Shown one piece after another: positions 7,887 to 16,503 of a stretch of DNA of 34,251 bases. This DNA comes from Mariniblastus sp. (GTDB lineage: Bacteria; Planctomycetota; Planctomycetia; Pirellulales; Pirellulaceae): the NCBI GenBank assembly GCA_023300235.1, contig JALZWN010000032.1:1-34251 (forward strand), read 5' to 3'. A program made the position numbers and the translations under genes. The notes under the pieces were generated by a model. That model searched no databases, was not told the DNA's origin, and saw only the letters and a program-made list of their open reading frames with translations. The first letter of the stretch is position 1. The number at the start of each line of letters is the position of its first letter.

Positions 7887-8237
7887 TTACTCAGCAGCGG
7901 CCGGGGTTTCCGGTGCAGTTGTTTCGGTTTCGACTTCTGAAGCCAACTGCTCTTTCTGCTTACGAGCGGCTTTCATCGCGGTCACGTCCACTTCGTTGCT
8001 CTTCGTAACAACTTTCACCAACGCCCAACGCTTCTTCTTAGAAGTCGGTGCAGCTTCGATGATCTGGACGGTGTCGCCCTCTTTTGATTCGTTGTTTTCA
8101 TCGTGAACATAACAAGTAGTTCGGTCACGATAAATTTTGCCGTACTTCGGGTGGCGAACCAAACGGGCGATCTGAACGACCCGCGTTTTGTTCATTTTGT
8201 CGCTCTTGACGCGACCGGTAAGTACTCGTTTTGGCAT
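7887..8237 (-). CDS. rpsQ: 30S ribosomal protein S17 with C-terminal extension
   Basis: S17 is a primary 16S rRNA binding protein with an OB fold. GRVKSDKMNKTRVVQI and the KYGKIYRDRTTCYVHDENN region identify it. At 116 residues it is about 30 longer than common S17. The extra C-terminal part (about 88-116) is rich in Lys, Gln, Glu, Thr and Ala and ends in an acidic, low-complexity tail; its role is unknown. The ATG at 8237 is used. Confidence 0.96.
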   Translation of the reverse strand: MPKRVLTGRVKSDKMNKTRVVQIARLVRHPKYGKIYRDRTTCYVHDENNESKEGDTVQIIEAAPTSKKKRWALVKVVTKSNEVDVTAMKAARKQKEQLASEVETETTAPETPAAAE

Positions 8238-8315
8238 GACTGTTCTCGGTGATTTGGTTCGCGGGTTACCGCGTTATATTCGATGACTGTTGATCGTTCG
8301 CGTTTGCGAAACTGC

Positions 8316-8570
8316 TTATTCTGCTGCTGCGGTTTGAGCTGCAACGTTGGCTTCGGCAGTTGCTCTAGCCTGTACCTGGGCGATTTCTCGCTCACGAACA
8401 AGGGTTTTGATTTGAGCAATCAACTTGCGGTTACGCTTCATCTCGGAAGGAGCGTCCAAACGGTCAGTTTGAGCTTTAATTCGCAAGTTGAACAGATCTT
8501 TGCAGGCTTCACGAAGCACAGCATTCATCTGATCGTTACTCATCTCTCGCAATTCGGAAAGGCTTGACAT
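8316..8570 (-). CDS. rpmC: 50S ribosomal protein L29
   Basis: L29 is a two-helix protein near the exit of the peptide tunnel. The start is set at the ATG at 8570 (MSSLSELREMSNDQMNAV), three codons inside the longest frame, because L29 homology begins there. DLFNLRIKAQTDRLD and RNRKLIAQIKTLVRERE match the family. The 84-residue length is slightly above the usual 60-70 owing to an Ala-rich C-terminal tail. Confidence 0.95.
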   Translation of the reverse strand: MSSLSELREMSNDQMNAVLREACKDLFNLRIKAQTDRLDAPSEMKRNRKLIAQIKTLVREREIAQVQARATAEANVAAQTAAAE

Positions 8571-8736
8571 GGCTATCAACAGGGTTGGTTAAAACCGAAA
8601 TAAATCTTATATGAAAATCGTCTTTGTCGAATTGCTCCCGGTTCTCACCGAAGCAAAACGACTCGACTGTTGCGTTTGCCAAGCCCACCGAAAAAACGAT
8701 GGGTTCGGCAACCAAAGCCTCGCGGCTCCGGCAATT

Positions 8737-9153
8737 TTACATGGGCCGACGTTTTACCATGCGGACCTTGAATGGCATCTTGTGAGCCAAACGAGCAAAG
8801 CAAATCTTCGCTTGCTGTTCAGTCACGCCACTCAATTCGTAAAGGATAGTTCCGGGCTTGATCGTTGCGACCCAGTATTCCGGTTCACCCTTACCTTTAC
8901 CCATCCGAGTTTCCAACGGAGTCGATGTGATCGACCGGTGTGGGAAAACCCGAATGTACAATTTACCGATACCGCGTACGTATTGTTGGGCTGCGATACG
9001 GCCTGCTTCGATGGTCTGAGCCTTCAACCAACCTGGATCAAGTGATTGAAGCCCGTAGTCACCAAAGATAACTTTATTACCACGAGTGGCGTTACCTTTT
9101 ATATGACCTCTTTGGACCTTTCGATGCTTGACCCGCTTTGGCATCTGAGCCAT
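8737..9153 (-). CDS. rplP: 50S ribosomal protein L16
   Basis: L16 helps form the A-site region of the peptidyl transferase centre. MPKRVKHRKVQRG at the N terminus and GKGKGEPEYWVATIKPGTIL are diagnostic; length is 138 residues. The ATG at 9153 is preferred because GGAG (9163-9166) lies 9 bases before it; an in-frame ATG at 9144 is the alternative. Either start places the first 18-21 codons inside the 3' end of rpsC in another frame, an unusually long overlap (62 bp). Confidence 0.96.
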   Translation of the reverse strand: MAQMPKRVKHRKVQRGHIKGNATRGNKVIFGDYGLQSLDPGWLKAQTIEAGRIAAQQYVRGIGKLYIRVFPHRSITSTPLETRMGKGKGEPEYWVATIKPGTILYELSGVTEQQAKICFARLAHKMPFKVRMVKRRPM

Positions 9154-9802
9154 CGATTTCGTCTCCGTAATTACCTTGATTAATCCAAACTTGAACTCCG
9201 ATGTGCCCTTGAGCAGTCAACGCTTCGTAAAAACCATAACTGATTTTCGCACGAATCGTACTCAAAGGAATCGAACCACTGATGTGTTTCTCTCGTCGAG
9301 CCATTTCAGCTCCACCTAGACGACCGGCCAACTGGATCTTAATCCCTTTAGCACCTGCGTCCATTGTTTCTTCTGCCGCACGCTTCATCGCACGTCGAAA
9401 ACTTGCTCGTCGTACCAACTGCTCTGCAATCTTCTCGGCCACCAATTGGCCCTGCAAGTCAGGTCGGCTTACCTCTTCAACCTTAAGATTGACGCGGCGC
9501 CCGATCAAGTTCTGTATTTCGATCTGCAAACGTTCGACTTCTTGGCCTTTTTTACCAATGATCAAACCAGGCCGAGCGACGTGTAAAGTGACCTTCACTT
9601 CATCACGAGTACGCTCAATCTCTACTCGATCGATACCGGCGGCTTTGTAGTTTTGCGTGGGATGCTTCCCTACAAAGTCACGGATCTTTTTGTCTTCTAC
9701 CAACAGCGTTGCAAACAAATCACCGGTCTTGGCGTACCAACGGCTTTTCCAGCCTTCCATGACACCGGTGCGAAACGCGATTGGATTTACTTTTTGACCC
9801 AT
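9092..9802 (-). CDS. rpsC: 30S ribosomal protein S3
   Basis: S3 lines the mRNA entry channel. The 236-residue protein starts MGQKVNPIAFRTGVMEGW, has a KH domain with the GKKG loop (PGLIIGKKGQEVERLQIEI), and ends its conserved C-terminal domain with GHIGVQVWINQG. The last ~25 residues (GNYGDEIDGSDAKAGQ onward) are a variable hydrophilic tail, most of which is encoded by DNA shared with the start of rplP. Confidence 0.97.
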   Translation of the reverse strand: MGQKVNPIAFRTGVMEGWKSRWYAKTGDLFATLLVEDKKIRDFVGKHPTQNYKAAGIDRVEIERTRDEVKVTLHVARPGLIIGKKGQEVERLQIEIQNLIGRRVNLKVEEVSRPDLQGQLVAEKIAEQLVRRASFRRAMKRAAEETMDAGAKGIKIQLAGRLGGAEMARREKHISGSIPLSTIRAKISYGFYEALTAQGHIGVQVWINQGNYGDEIDGSDAKAGQASKGPKRSYKR

Positions 9803-9875
9803 ACTGGACTCACTAACTTATCAATGGTCGCGGCAAACTTATCACCGCTCGATTGTCCAAAAAACTGTGTGTACG

Positions 9876-10223
9876 TTAAACTTCTTCGATGCCAACACGG
9901 ATGTGCGACATACGCTTTTTGATCATGAACGACATGCCTCGACCACCTGGGCGAACCCGTTTGAACATCGGTCCTGCGTCGATGCAGCATTCCGATATAA
10001 ACAAGTTCTGCTCGTTGATCATTTGACCTGGGTTTTGATCCGGGTCCATCGCATTAGCAAGAGCGGTCTTGATAACCTTCTCTAACATCCGAGCACCACG
10101 CTGAGGCTGGTACCTAAGGATGTCCAAGGCTTCGTCGACGAACTTGCCGCGAACCAAATCCGCGACCGGACGCACCTTTTGGGCGCTGATTCGAGCGTAC
10201 TTGTGTTTTGATCGAAATACCAT
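9876..10223 (-). CDS. rplV: 50S ribosomal protein L22
   Basis: L22 reaches into the peptide exit tunnel. The ATG at 10223 (MVFRSKHKYARISAQKVRPV) is chosen over the longer frame because homology starts there, giving 115 residues. KVIKTALANAMDP and the C-terminal GPMFKRVRPGGRGMSFMIKK (the hairpin loop region) are typical. It lies between rpsS and rpsC as in the standard order. Confidence 0.97.
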   Translation of the reverse strand: MVFRSKHKYARISAQKVRPVADLVRGKFVDEALDILRYQPQRGARMLEKVIKTALANAMDPDQNPGQMINEQNLFISECCIDAGPMFKRVRPGGRGMSFMIKKRMSHIRVGIEEV

Positions 10224-10325
10224 GATTCTGCTTCGTATGTTTTGATTCAAACGTTGCTGCCACTAGTCACCTACAACCAGAAAGCAATGCCAATACTGCT
10301 GCTGGCCAAAGCCAGCGGCCGTCTA

Positions 10326-10595
10326 CTATCTTTTCTTACTACCACTGTGGCCCTTGAACGTCCGCGTCGGAGCAAACTCGCCCAACTTGTGACCCACCAT
10401 GTCTTCCGTCGCTTGGACTTTGACATGCTTGCGGCCATCGTGAACTAGGAAAGTGTAGCCAATGAACTCAGGAATGACGGTACATGACCGAGCCCAAGTT
10501 TTGATTGGCTCGCGACTCCCGGCTGCTTCCGCTTTTTGAACTTTGCGGAAAAGCTTTTCGTCTACGAACGGCCCTTTTTTCTGTGATCTACTCAT
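10326..10595 (-). CDS. rpsS: 30S ribosomal protein S19
   Basis: S19 is located in the 30S head near S13 and contacts the A-site tRNA region. The 89-residue protein has the standard [15 protein letters not shown] start, [20 protein letters not shown] and [18 protein letters not shown]. The ATG at 10595 is used; rplB ends 27 bases upstream in the transcript. Confidence 0.97.
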   Translation of the reverse strand: MSRSQKKGPFVDEKLFRKVQKAEAAGSREPIKTWARSCTVIPEFIGYTFLVHDGRKHVKVQATEDMVGHKLGEFAPTRTFKGHSGSKKR

Positions 10596-10622
10596 TTGAT
10601 TTCTGCAGCTAACTATCTAGTG

Positions 10623-11480
<858 letters not shown>

Positions 11481-11553
11481 CAAACTTGTCCGTTTATCTT
11501 TTTACTACCGACCGAAACCGATCACTGACCCGAGGAACCTCACGACTTCTCGT

Positions 11554-11889
11554 TTAGAAGAAGTCGATCCGGCTATCGGAGTCGAGCGTAACAATCGCCT
11601 TCTTCCAAGTCTTCGTTCGCCCTGTCGTGAAACGACTACGGCGAGGCTTACCTTTGCGAATCTGGGTAGAAACGCCAGTCACCTTGACCTCGAACAGCGA
11701 CTCAACCGCTGCCTTGATCTCTGGTTTGGTAGCCAGAATGTTGACCTTAAATGTGTATTGGTTAAGCTCAGTTGACTGAAACATTGCCTTTTCAGTCACG
11801 GCCGGCTTGACGATCACCTGATGTGGTTCCAGGACAATCTTAGCCGGTGCTACTGGCTTCTTTGTTCGTTTTGTATAAACCTTGCCCAT
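11554..11889 (-). CDS. rplW: 50S ribosomal protein L23
   Basis: L23 sits at the tunnel exit and docks trigger factor and SRP. The 111-residue protein shows VIVKPAVTEKAMFQSTELNQ, YTFKVNILATKPEIKAAVE and the basic RKGKPRRSRFTTGRTKTWKK loop. It has an N-terminal addition of about 15 basic residues. Its ATG lies 3 bases after the rplD stop codon, so the two are likely translationally coupled. Confidence 0.96.
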   Translation of the reverse strand: MGKVYTKRTKKPVAPAKIVLEPHQVIVKPAVTEKAMFQSTELNQYTFKVNILATKPEIKAAVESLFEVKVTGVSTQIRKGKPRRSRFTTGRTKTWKKAIVTLDSDSRIDFF

Positions 11890-11892
11890 GAC

Positions 11893-12534
11893 CTAGCCCT
11901 TTGCTTCTGGTTTGACTTTGTTTTTCAGTTGGTCAATAGCTGCCTTCTCGATGACCATTCGCTGTGGACGAAGAATCGCCAACGCGTTCAAGTCTGAGGC
12001 CTGCAAAACTTCAACACCAGGAACGTTGCGAACACTCTTATATACATTCGGAGAGTGCTCAGCCGTCGCGACTAAAGCAGTTGTGCCCTCAAGGCCCATT
12101 CCCTTTAGCATTTTAGCGACAACGCTTGTCTTCGGTGCGTCCATTGACAAGCTGTCGATCACGACAACCTGTTCGTCTTGAATCTTGCCAGCCAATGCCA
12201 TGCGAGTCGCCAAGCGGATTGCTTTACGAGGCAAACGGTAGCTATAGTCACGATTGCGGATCGCAAACGCGTGACCACCACCGCGACGAATGTTCGAAGC
12301 ACGCGAGCCAGCACGAGCGTTACCCGTACCTTTTTGCTTGTACATCTTCTTGCGGTTACCAGCAACCTCAGACCGATTCTTGGTCTTGTGCGAACCCTGT
12401 CGCGCGTTTGCTTGATACATCACAACAACATCGTGCAGCAACTGACGATTGACCGTTGCGGCGATTTCCGTCGGATCGATCTCGTACTTACCGATTTCTT
12501 TTCCGGAAACATCAAAAATAGGCAAACTTGCCAT
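11893..12534 (-). CDS. rplD: 50S ribosomal protein L4
   Basis: L4 extends into the exit tunnel and in E. coli represses its own S10 operon through the leader RNA. The ATG at 12534 (MASLPIFDVSGKEIG) is preferred to the longer frame, which would overlap rplC; this gives 213 residues. RQGSHKTKNRSEVAGNRKK, QKGTGNARAGSRASNIRRGG and PKTSVVAKMLKGMGL match the family. Confidence 0.96.
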   Translation of the reverse strand: MASLPIFDVSGKEIGKYEIDPTEIAATVNRQLLHDVVVMYQANARQGSHKTKNRSEVAGNRKKMYKQKGTGNARAGSRASNIRRGGGHAFAIRNRDYSYRLPRKAIRLATRMALAGKIQDEQVVVIDSLSMDAPKTSVVAKMLKGMGLEGTTALVATAEHSPNVYKSVRNVPGVEVLQASDLNALAILRPQRMVIEKAAIDQLKNKVKPEAKG

Positions 12535-12544
12535 AGCTTCAACC

Positions 12545-13261
12545 CTACTTCTTGTTGGTTTCACGGATAACTAGATAACCGCCATTTGGACCTGGCACAG
12601 CACCTTGAACCAACAACAAGTTGTTCTCGGTGTCGATCTTGTGCAAACCCAAGTTGCGAACAGTGACTTGAGCAGAACCGTAGTGGCCCGCCATCCGCTT
12701 GCCCTTGAAGGTACGACTTGGCCATGCACTCATGCCAGTACCGCCAGCATGACGGTGACACTTCTTCACGCCGTGAGTCGCTCGTTGGCCCGAGAAATTA
12801 TGACGCTTCATAACCCCTGCAAAACCGCGACCCTTGCTGACGCCGATAACGTCGACCTTTACTACGCCGTCAAGAACGTCAACCGCGACGTCGGAGCCAA
12901 CTTCGTAACCTTCGACACAGCCACGCAATTCGCGGATGAACTTTTGAGGTTCGCAGTTCGCCTTAGCTTTTGGCTCAACACCAGCAGCAGCAAGACGTGC
13001 ACTTCGCTTTGACTTAATGTCCGCAACGTGCCCACGCTCTGAACGTGCTGCTTGGCTGCGACGTGAACGACGCTCTTTGGAAGGTCGCTTTTTGTCTAGG
13101 TAACCCAACTGAACCGCTGAATAGCCATCTGTCTCTTCGCTGCGAAGCTGAAGAACCTTGCAAGGCCCTGCTTCGATCACTGTGACGGGAGTTGCGACAC
13201 CCGTTTCCGGATCGAACACCTGCGTCATCCCAACCTTACGGCCGAGTATGCCTTTTGTCAT
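12545..13261 (-). CDS. rplC: 50S ribosomal protein L3 with basic insertion
   Basis: L3 starts large-subunit assembly and reaches the peptidyl transferase centre. The ATG at 13261 (MTKGILGRKVGMTQVF) is used. GRGFAGVMKRHNFSGQRATHG and RMAGHYGSAQVTVRNL identify it. At 238 residues it is longer than the usual ~210, because a stretch at about 72-100, rich in Arg, Ser and Lys (RPSKERRSRRSQAARSERGH), is inserted after the VQLGY strand. The insertion may be a lineage-specific rRNA contact. Confidence 0.96.
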   Translation of the reverse strand: MTKGILGRKVGMTQVFDPETGVATPVTVIEAGPCKVLQLRSEETDGYSAVQLGYLDKKRPSKERRSRRSQAARSERGHVADIKSKRSARLAAAGVEPKAKANCEPQKFIRELRGCVEGYEVGSDVAVDVLDGVVKVDVIGVSKGRGFAGVMKRHNFSGQRATHGVKKCHRHAGGTGMSAWPSRTFKGKRMAGHYGSAQVTVRNLGLHKIDTENNLLLVQGAVPGPNGGYLVIRETNKK

Positions 13262-13389
13262 GACTATCGCCTTATTATCCAATTGGACCAACCGATGGGA
13301 ACCGCTCTAATTGAGTTGGTTATCCCGCCGGCTTCCGTACATATATATCGTTACGCTTTTCAGCAGATTAAAAACTAAACACTTTCGCC

Positions 13390-13719
13390 TTAGGCGGTCT
13401 TGATCTTGATCTCTACATCAACGCCCGCTGGCAAGTTTAATTTGTTCAAGGCTTCAATCGTCTTGGCGGTTGCTTGAACAATGTCAATCAAACGCTTGTG
13501 AGTTCGGATCTCGAACTGCTGACGAGCCTTCTTGTTTACAAAGGGCGAAGACAAAACGGTGTAGCGTTCAATCCGAGTCGGCAACGGAATAGGACCGTGC
13601 ACTTCCGAGTGAGTACGCTTGGCTGTATCCACGATTTCAGCAGCACTCTGGTCCAGGACCGAGTGGTCGTATGCTTCCATTCGAATGCGGATAACTTCTG
13701 TATTTGAATTTGCAGCCAC
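13390..13719 (-). CDS. rpsJ: 30S ribosomal protein S10
   Basis: S10 is a 30S head protein and also NusE, the partner of NusB in antitermination. It is the first gene of the operon. The GTG start at 13719 is supported by AAGGAA at 13728-13733 with an 8-base spacer. The 109-residue protein contains [35 protein letters not shown] and [13 protein letters not shown]. About eight N-terminal residues precede the usual start of homology. Confidence 0.97.
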   Translation of the reverse strand: MAANSNTEVIRIRMEAYDHSVLDQSAAEIVDTAKRTHSEVHGPIPLPTRIERYTVLSSPFVNKKARQQFEIRTHKRLIDIVQATAKTIEALNKLNLPAGVDVEIKIKTA

Positions 13720-13917
13720 GCGTTTTGTTCCTTCGAGAACTTTTGTTCGATGACAACATCGAACCCGTAAACAATTTTATTTCTTTGACGATCTTGTCTC
13801 ACATGAACCAACCACGTTTACCTCGCTGTTGGTGTCGCCGAGAAGCTCAGGTTGTTTTCAACCAAAGCGTTAGTTCGGCGTGAAGATCGTTTTCCGATGA
13901 ATTTTGGAAAGACGCAG
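13720..13917 (-). other. S10 operon leader region (about 190 nt)
   Basis: Between the predicted transcription start near 13911 and the rpsJ GTG lie about 190 bases with no ORF of coding character. A small GGTTG/CAACC stem (near 13851-13864) and the rpsJ RBS are present. A leader of this size could carry autoregulation, but I cannot match it to a known L4-type leader. Confidence 0.4.
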
Positions 13918-13946
13918 AAGATATTGTCCGGTTGCCCGATCGTCAA
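13918..13946 (-). promoter_or_regulatory. Promoter of the S10-spc operon
   Basis: On the minus strand, TTGACG (13941-13946) and TATCTT (13918-13923) are separated by exactly 17 bases, a good sigma70-type match. It lies about 200 bases before rpsJ and after the terminator of the upstream gene. Confidence 0.7.
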
Positions 13947-14042
13947 CTGCAAAAATCCCAAATTTAACTCAGTTTCTCACTCTTGCTGAAACGGTTCGAG
14001 GTGTTCGAATTCGCATCACCTAGTGAGGCGGGGATTGTGCAC

Positions 14043-14077
14043 AAAAAAAACCGTTTGGCAATGAGCACCGCCGGTTT
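14043..14077 (-). terminator. Probable terminator of the small hypothetical gene
   Basis: AAACCG (14072-14077 on the minus strand) pairs with CGGTTT (14048-14053) across an 18-base loop that can pair partly within itself, and eight T residues (14043-14050) follow. It lies between the hypothetical gene at 14206-14478 and the S10 promoter. Confidence 0.5.
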
Positions 14078-14205
14078 ATCGGCAAGGAATTTCAAATTCG
14101 TTACAACAGCCTGAACTTTGTTCGCAGTTTGTCGGATTTCGCTGAAATATAAATCCGAGCGAGTTCGGCTTGAGCCGGTTCGGTCGCGGTTTTAGCTTGG
14201 CAGAA

Positions 14206-14478
14206 TTAGGCTGCTTTACTGCCTCGGTCGCCGTGGATAGAAACGGTTCCCAGGGGCGTTAAGTCCCGGAAAAACTCGATTTTGTCGTCGCTTTCGTACC
14301 ATTTCGCGACGAACGGACCGGCGGTGATTTTGACTCCGCAAACATGGTCGTTGCGAAACAGGTACGACTCGCGGTAGTCTAGTTCGGTGTTGCGAGAGAA
14401 GCCGGCTAGTCGCTGTTTGGCCAGCATCGTTACGCGGTTGTAAATCGATTGTAGGCTGGTTTCGTTGTTGCGATCCAT
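14206..14478 (-). CDS. Small hypothetical protein, 90 residues
   Basis: I do not recognise this protein. The sequence is compositionally normal for a soluble protein: a charged helix-like N-terminal half (NETSLQSIYNRVTMLAKQRL) and a C-terminal half with aromatic and acidic residues (PFVAKWYESDDKIEFFRD). There is no signal peptide or membrane segment. The ATG at 14478 has no strong RBS. A longer frame overlapping it (14216-14695) is Gln/Arg/His/Pro-rich and looks like a shadow. A T-rich hairpin follows downstream, consistent with a transcribed unit. Confidence 0.55.
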   Translation of the reverse strand: MDRNNETSLQSIYNRVTMLAKQRLAGFSRNTELDYRESYLFRNDHVCGVKITAGPFVAKWYESDDKIEFFRDLTPLGTVSIHGDRGSKAA

Positions 14479-14904
14479 GGAGCTGGGCAGGGTGAGAAAG
14501 GAATCGAATTACAGGGTGCTTTGCACCTGTTGGTCTATCGACTCGATTTCGACCAGCAAGGCTGGAAGTCGGTTGCAGTCGGCAAGGTTGTTGCAGCCTG
14601 CCTATTGTGTTGCTGGCTGGCGAGGCTGAGTGGGCAGTTCTGCCAATTCGAAGCCAAAAGCCAACTGAATGGTCGTCGTATCTAAATTGCTGCATGAAGC
14701 TTGCAGCCTATTGCCCTCGGTGCTACTCATAATCTTAATTTCGCGCCCGGGATTAGGCGGGGAATAGCTAGAAGCACTCGTGATGTCTGGTGTTTTATGT
14801 CTCTTGGACGAGCGGTTCGCGATACCGGTGTGTAGGGCGATTGCGGTTGCGATTGAGGTGATGCAGGCCATGGGCCGTTACGCTGCGCACAAAACACTGC
14901 GCAC
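14479..14904. other. Intergenic region between the small hypothetical gene and the PVC gene
   Basis: A minus-strand frame at 14602-14871 (89 residues) is open, but it is low in complexity, has no RBS and no recognisable domain, so I do not call it. A direct repeat CTGCGCACAAAA occurs at 14883 and 14897, next to the following terminator. Confidence 0.4.
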
Positions 14905-14941
14905 AAAAAAAAGAGCCGCGATAGGATCGCGGCTCTTTTTT
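14905..14941 (-). terminator. Bidirectional intrinsic terminator of the small basic protein gene
   Basis: GAGCCGCGAT (14913-14922) and ATCGCGGCTC (14926-14935) form a perfect 10-bp stem with a 3-base gap. It is flanked by eight A (14905-14912), which is a T-run on the minus strand, and by six T (14936-14941). It is about 40 bases past the stop codon of the small basic protein gene. Confidence 0.92.
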
Positions 14942-14980
14942 GGTTTTTCTGGATAGCAGCAATGAATGCTTGCCGAAAGA

Positions 14981-15187
14981 CTACTTTTCTTCAGTTTCTT
15001 CGGTCTTGGCTTTCTTCTTTTTCTTCATTGAGACTTTAGCGACGCGAACTTTTGGTAAGCCGTAAACCGGATCGCCTTCTTCCCAGCGATCATCGCTGAT
15101 TAGCTTCGCAAGTCGCTCAGGGCGAGTCAAAACGTTTCTTGTCTGTGCCCCGCCGGCTTTGATTTTCAGGCTTTTATCGATCGTCAT
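14981..15187 (-). CDS. PVC-superphylum small basic protein
   Basis: This 68-residue basic protein has the pattern MTIDKSLKIKAGGAQTRNVL, TRPERLAKL, W-x-EGDP-x-YGLPKVRV and a C-terminal KKKKK run before an acidic tail. From memory it fits the short signature protein reported for Planctomycetes, Verrucomicrobia and Chlamydiae, thought to bind nucleic acids and proposed to be linked to the loss of ribosomal protein L30. The absence of rpmD in the nearby ribosomal operon agrees with this. It has its own promoter (15231-15259) and a strong terminator, so it is probably monocistronic and well expressed. Its biochemical role is not established. Confidence 0.85.
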   Translation of the reverse strand: MTIDKSLKIKAGGAQTRNVLTRPERLAKLISDDRWEEGDPVYGLPKVRVAKVSMKKKKKAKTEETEEK

Positions 15188-15230
15188 GATATTGAATCTG
15201 AGTTAACTTTGCTATTTATTAAGGCCGCGG

Positions 15231-15259
15231 ATTCTACGTCAGGTGCTGGCCGGCATCAA
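15231..15259 (-). promoter_or_regulatory. Promoter of the small basic protein gene
   Basis: On the minus strand, TTGATG (15254-15259) and TAGAAT (15231-15236) are separated by 17 bases. The predicted transcript would start about 35 bases before the ATG. Confidence 0.65.
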
Positions 15260-15473
15260 TAGCTAAAATCGACGCCAATTCCCGATTTCTCCAGTAAAAC
15301 AACGCCAGATAAAAACGGATCGCCAGAATTTTTGCCCGTTTGAAATGCCCTCCTGCAAGGCTTTTTGACGCGAATCAACCGTCTCGGGCACTGGCTGGCT
15401 GGCTGCTGTTTGGGTTATTGTTCTGGCAGCGTTTCATCGGTTTTTACCTCGTTTTATCAATTCTGACTGCGGT

Positions 15474-15502
15474 TTATCAATCGACCCGGTTTCAATTACA
15501 AT
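15474..15502 (+). promoter_or_regulatory. Candidate promoter of the TonB/TolA-like protein gene
   Basis: TTATCA (15474-15479) and TACAAT (15497-15502) are 17 bases apart on the plus strand, about 130 bases before the proposed GTG start. The rest of 15260-15637 shows no gene; short frames there are unconvincing. Confidence 0.4.
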
Positions 15503-15637
15503 GCGTTCTTCGATCGCTCTTTGCAATGTTTCGGTCCTTGATGTTTCTCGTCATGTTTAAGCCCCTTCAAAAACTGTTTCTCTTTGCCTTTGGTGGCGAT
15601 CGCATGAGGATTTTTGCGATCAATCTTGGTGGTTACT

Positions 15638-16390
15638 GTGAGTAATCCACCCCCTGAAAGCGACTCAATCGATGTCAACGGTGATGCCTCGCCGGTTCAA
15701 GTTTCCCGTCGAAGCCAGCGGATTCGACGAGCCATTATTGTTTCGGTCGTCGTTCATTTCGTTGTTGTTCTTGCGCTTTTGGGTTGGTACATGCCTGCTG
15801 CCAAGACACCGCTCGCGAGTGAAGCGTCGTCGAGCTCCGAGTCGTCGAGGGATGCGTCACCGCGAAATTCGTTGCCGGCATCAGAAGTGCCGGCGAAGCG
15901 TCGTGCCAGTGCCGTTGCCGACGCGGAGATTCAAAGATCTTTGCAATCGCAGATCGAGGCGGCTCAGCAGGTCCCCGACGAACAAAAACTGGACCAGCTT
16001 GAAAAGCATCTCAAGCGGCTGGAGTCGGTCTCCAGTCAGGAGTCTACCGACGAAGTCGCGAGCAAGATCGCTTCGTCGCTAGGTTTGGATACGGAGCAAT
16101 ATGCAGTTAGGAAACCCAAAGATGTCGAAGCAGGCGACATCGACCTAGACAAAGCGCAGGTCGCGGATGTCACAAGGGCTCGAAATTCAGAAGGTGGCTG
16201 GGACTACGTAACGACTCTCGTGGATGATCGCGGACGCGAACTGGAAATCCCGGTGACCGAGGCAGAAGGCCAAGCGATGTATCGGGCGTTTGAGCAAATG
16301 AAAAAGTTCCCCATCGCCGCAGGCATCTACCGCAAGGTGGTCATGCCGATGGTCCAAAAGATGGTCGAAGCACAGTCGCAGGGGAAATGA
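15638..16390 (+). CDS. Membrane-anchored coiled-coil protein with TonB/TolA-like transmembrane helix
   Basis: This is a 250-residue protein of unknown function. The GTG at 15638 is chosen because GGTGG (15628-15632) lies 5 bases before it; a TTG eight codons upstream is the alternative. Residues 1-31 are cytoplasmic and end in an Arg-rich patch. Residues 32-51 are a single transmembrane helix with S36-x3-H40-x6-L47, the spacing of the first three residues of the Ser-His-Leu-Ser motif in TonB and TolA, which couples them to ExbB/ExbD or TolQ/TolR; the final Ser is Tyr51. A Ser-rich linker and a charged predicted coiled coil (about 100-150) follow. The C-terminal ~80 residues do not resemble a TonB C-terminal domain. 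No exbB/exbD or tolQ/tolR genes are in view. Confidence 0.65.
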   Translation: MSNPPPESDSIDVNGDASPVQVSRRSQRIRRAIIVSVVVHFVVVLALLGWYMPAAKTPLASEASSSSESSRDASPRNSLPASEVPAKRRASAVADAEIQRSLQSQIEAAQQVPDEQKLDQLEKHLKRLESVSSQESTDEVASKIASSLGLDTEQYAVRKPKDVEAGDIDLDKAQVADVTRARNSEGGWDYVTTLVDDRGRELEIPVTEAEGQAMYRAFEQMKKFPIAAGIYRKVVMPMVQKMVEAQSQGK

Positions 16391-16503
16391 AATTGGCCGG
16401 GCGAATCCGCACGCGAGCCAAGGTCTCAAAGGCATTCGGCACCAAAGCATCCGGCAACCAGGCGCTGCCTTGGTACCGGAGGATGACAGGTGCTTGCGCT
16501 GGC

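Noticed and set aside
14216..14695. 159-residue minus-strand frame overlapping the 90-residue hypothetical gene
   Set aside because: Composition rich in Arg, Gln, His and Pro is typical of an out-of-frame shadow; the shorter frame has normal protein composition.
14602..14871. Open minus-strand frame of 89 residues upstream of the small hypothetical gene
   Set aside because: No RBS, no domain, and Thr/Ser/Pro-rich low-complexity composition; it looks like non-coding DNA.
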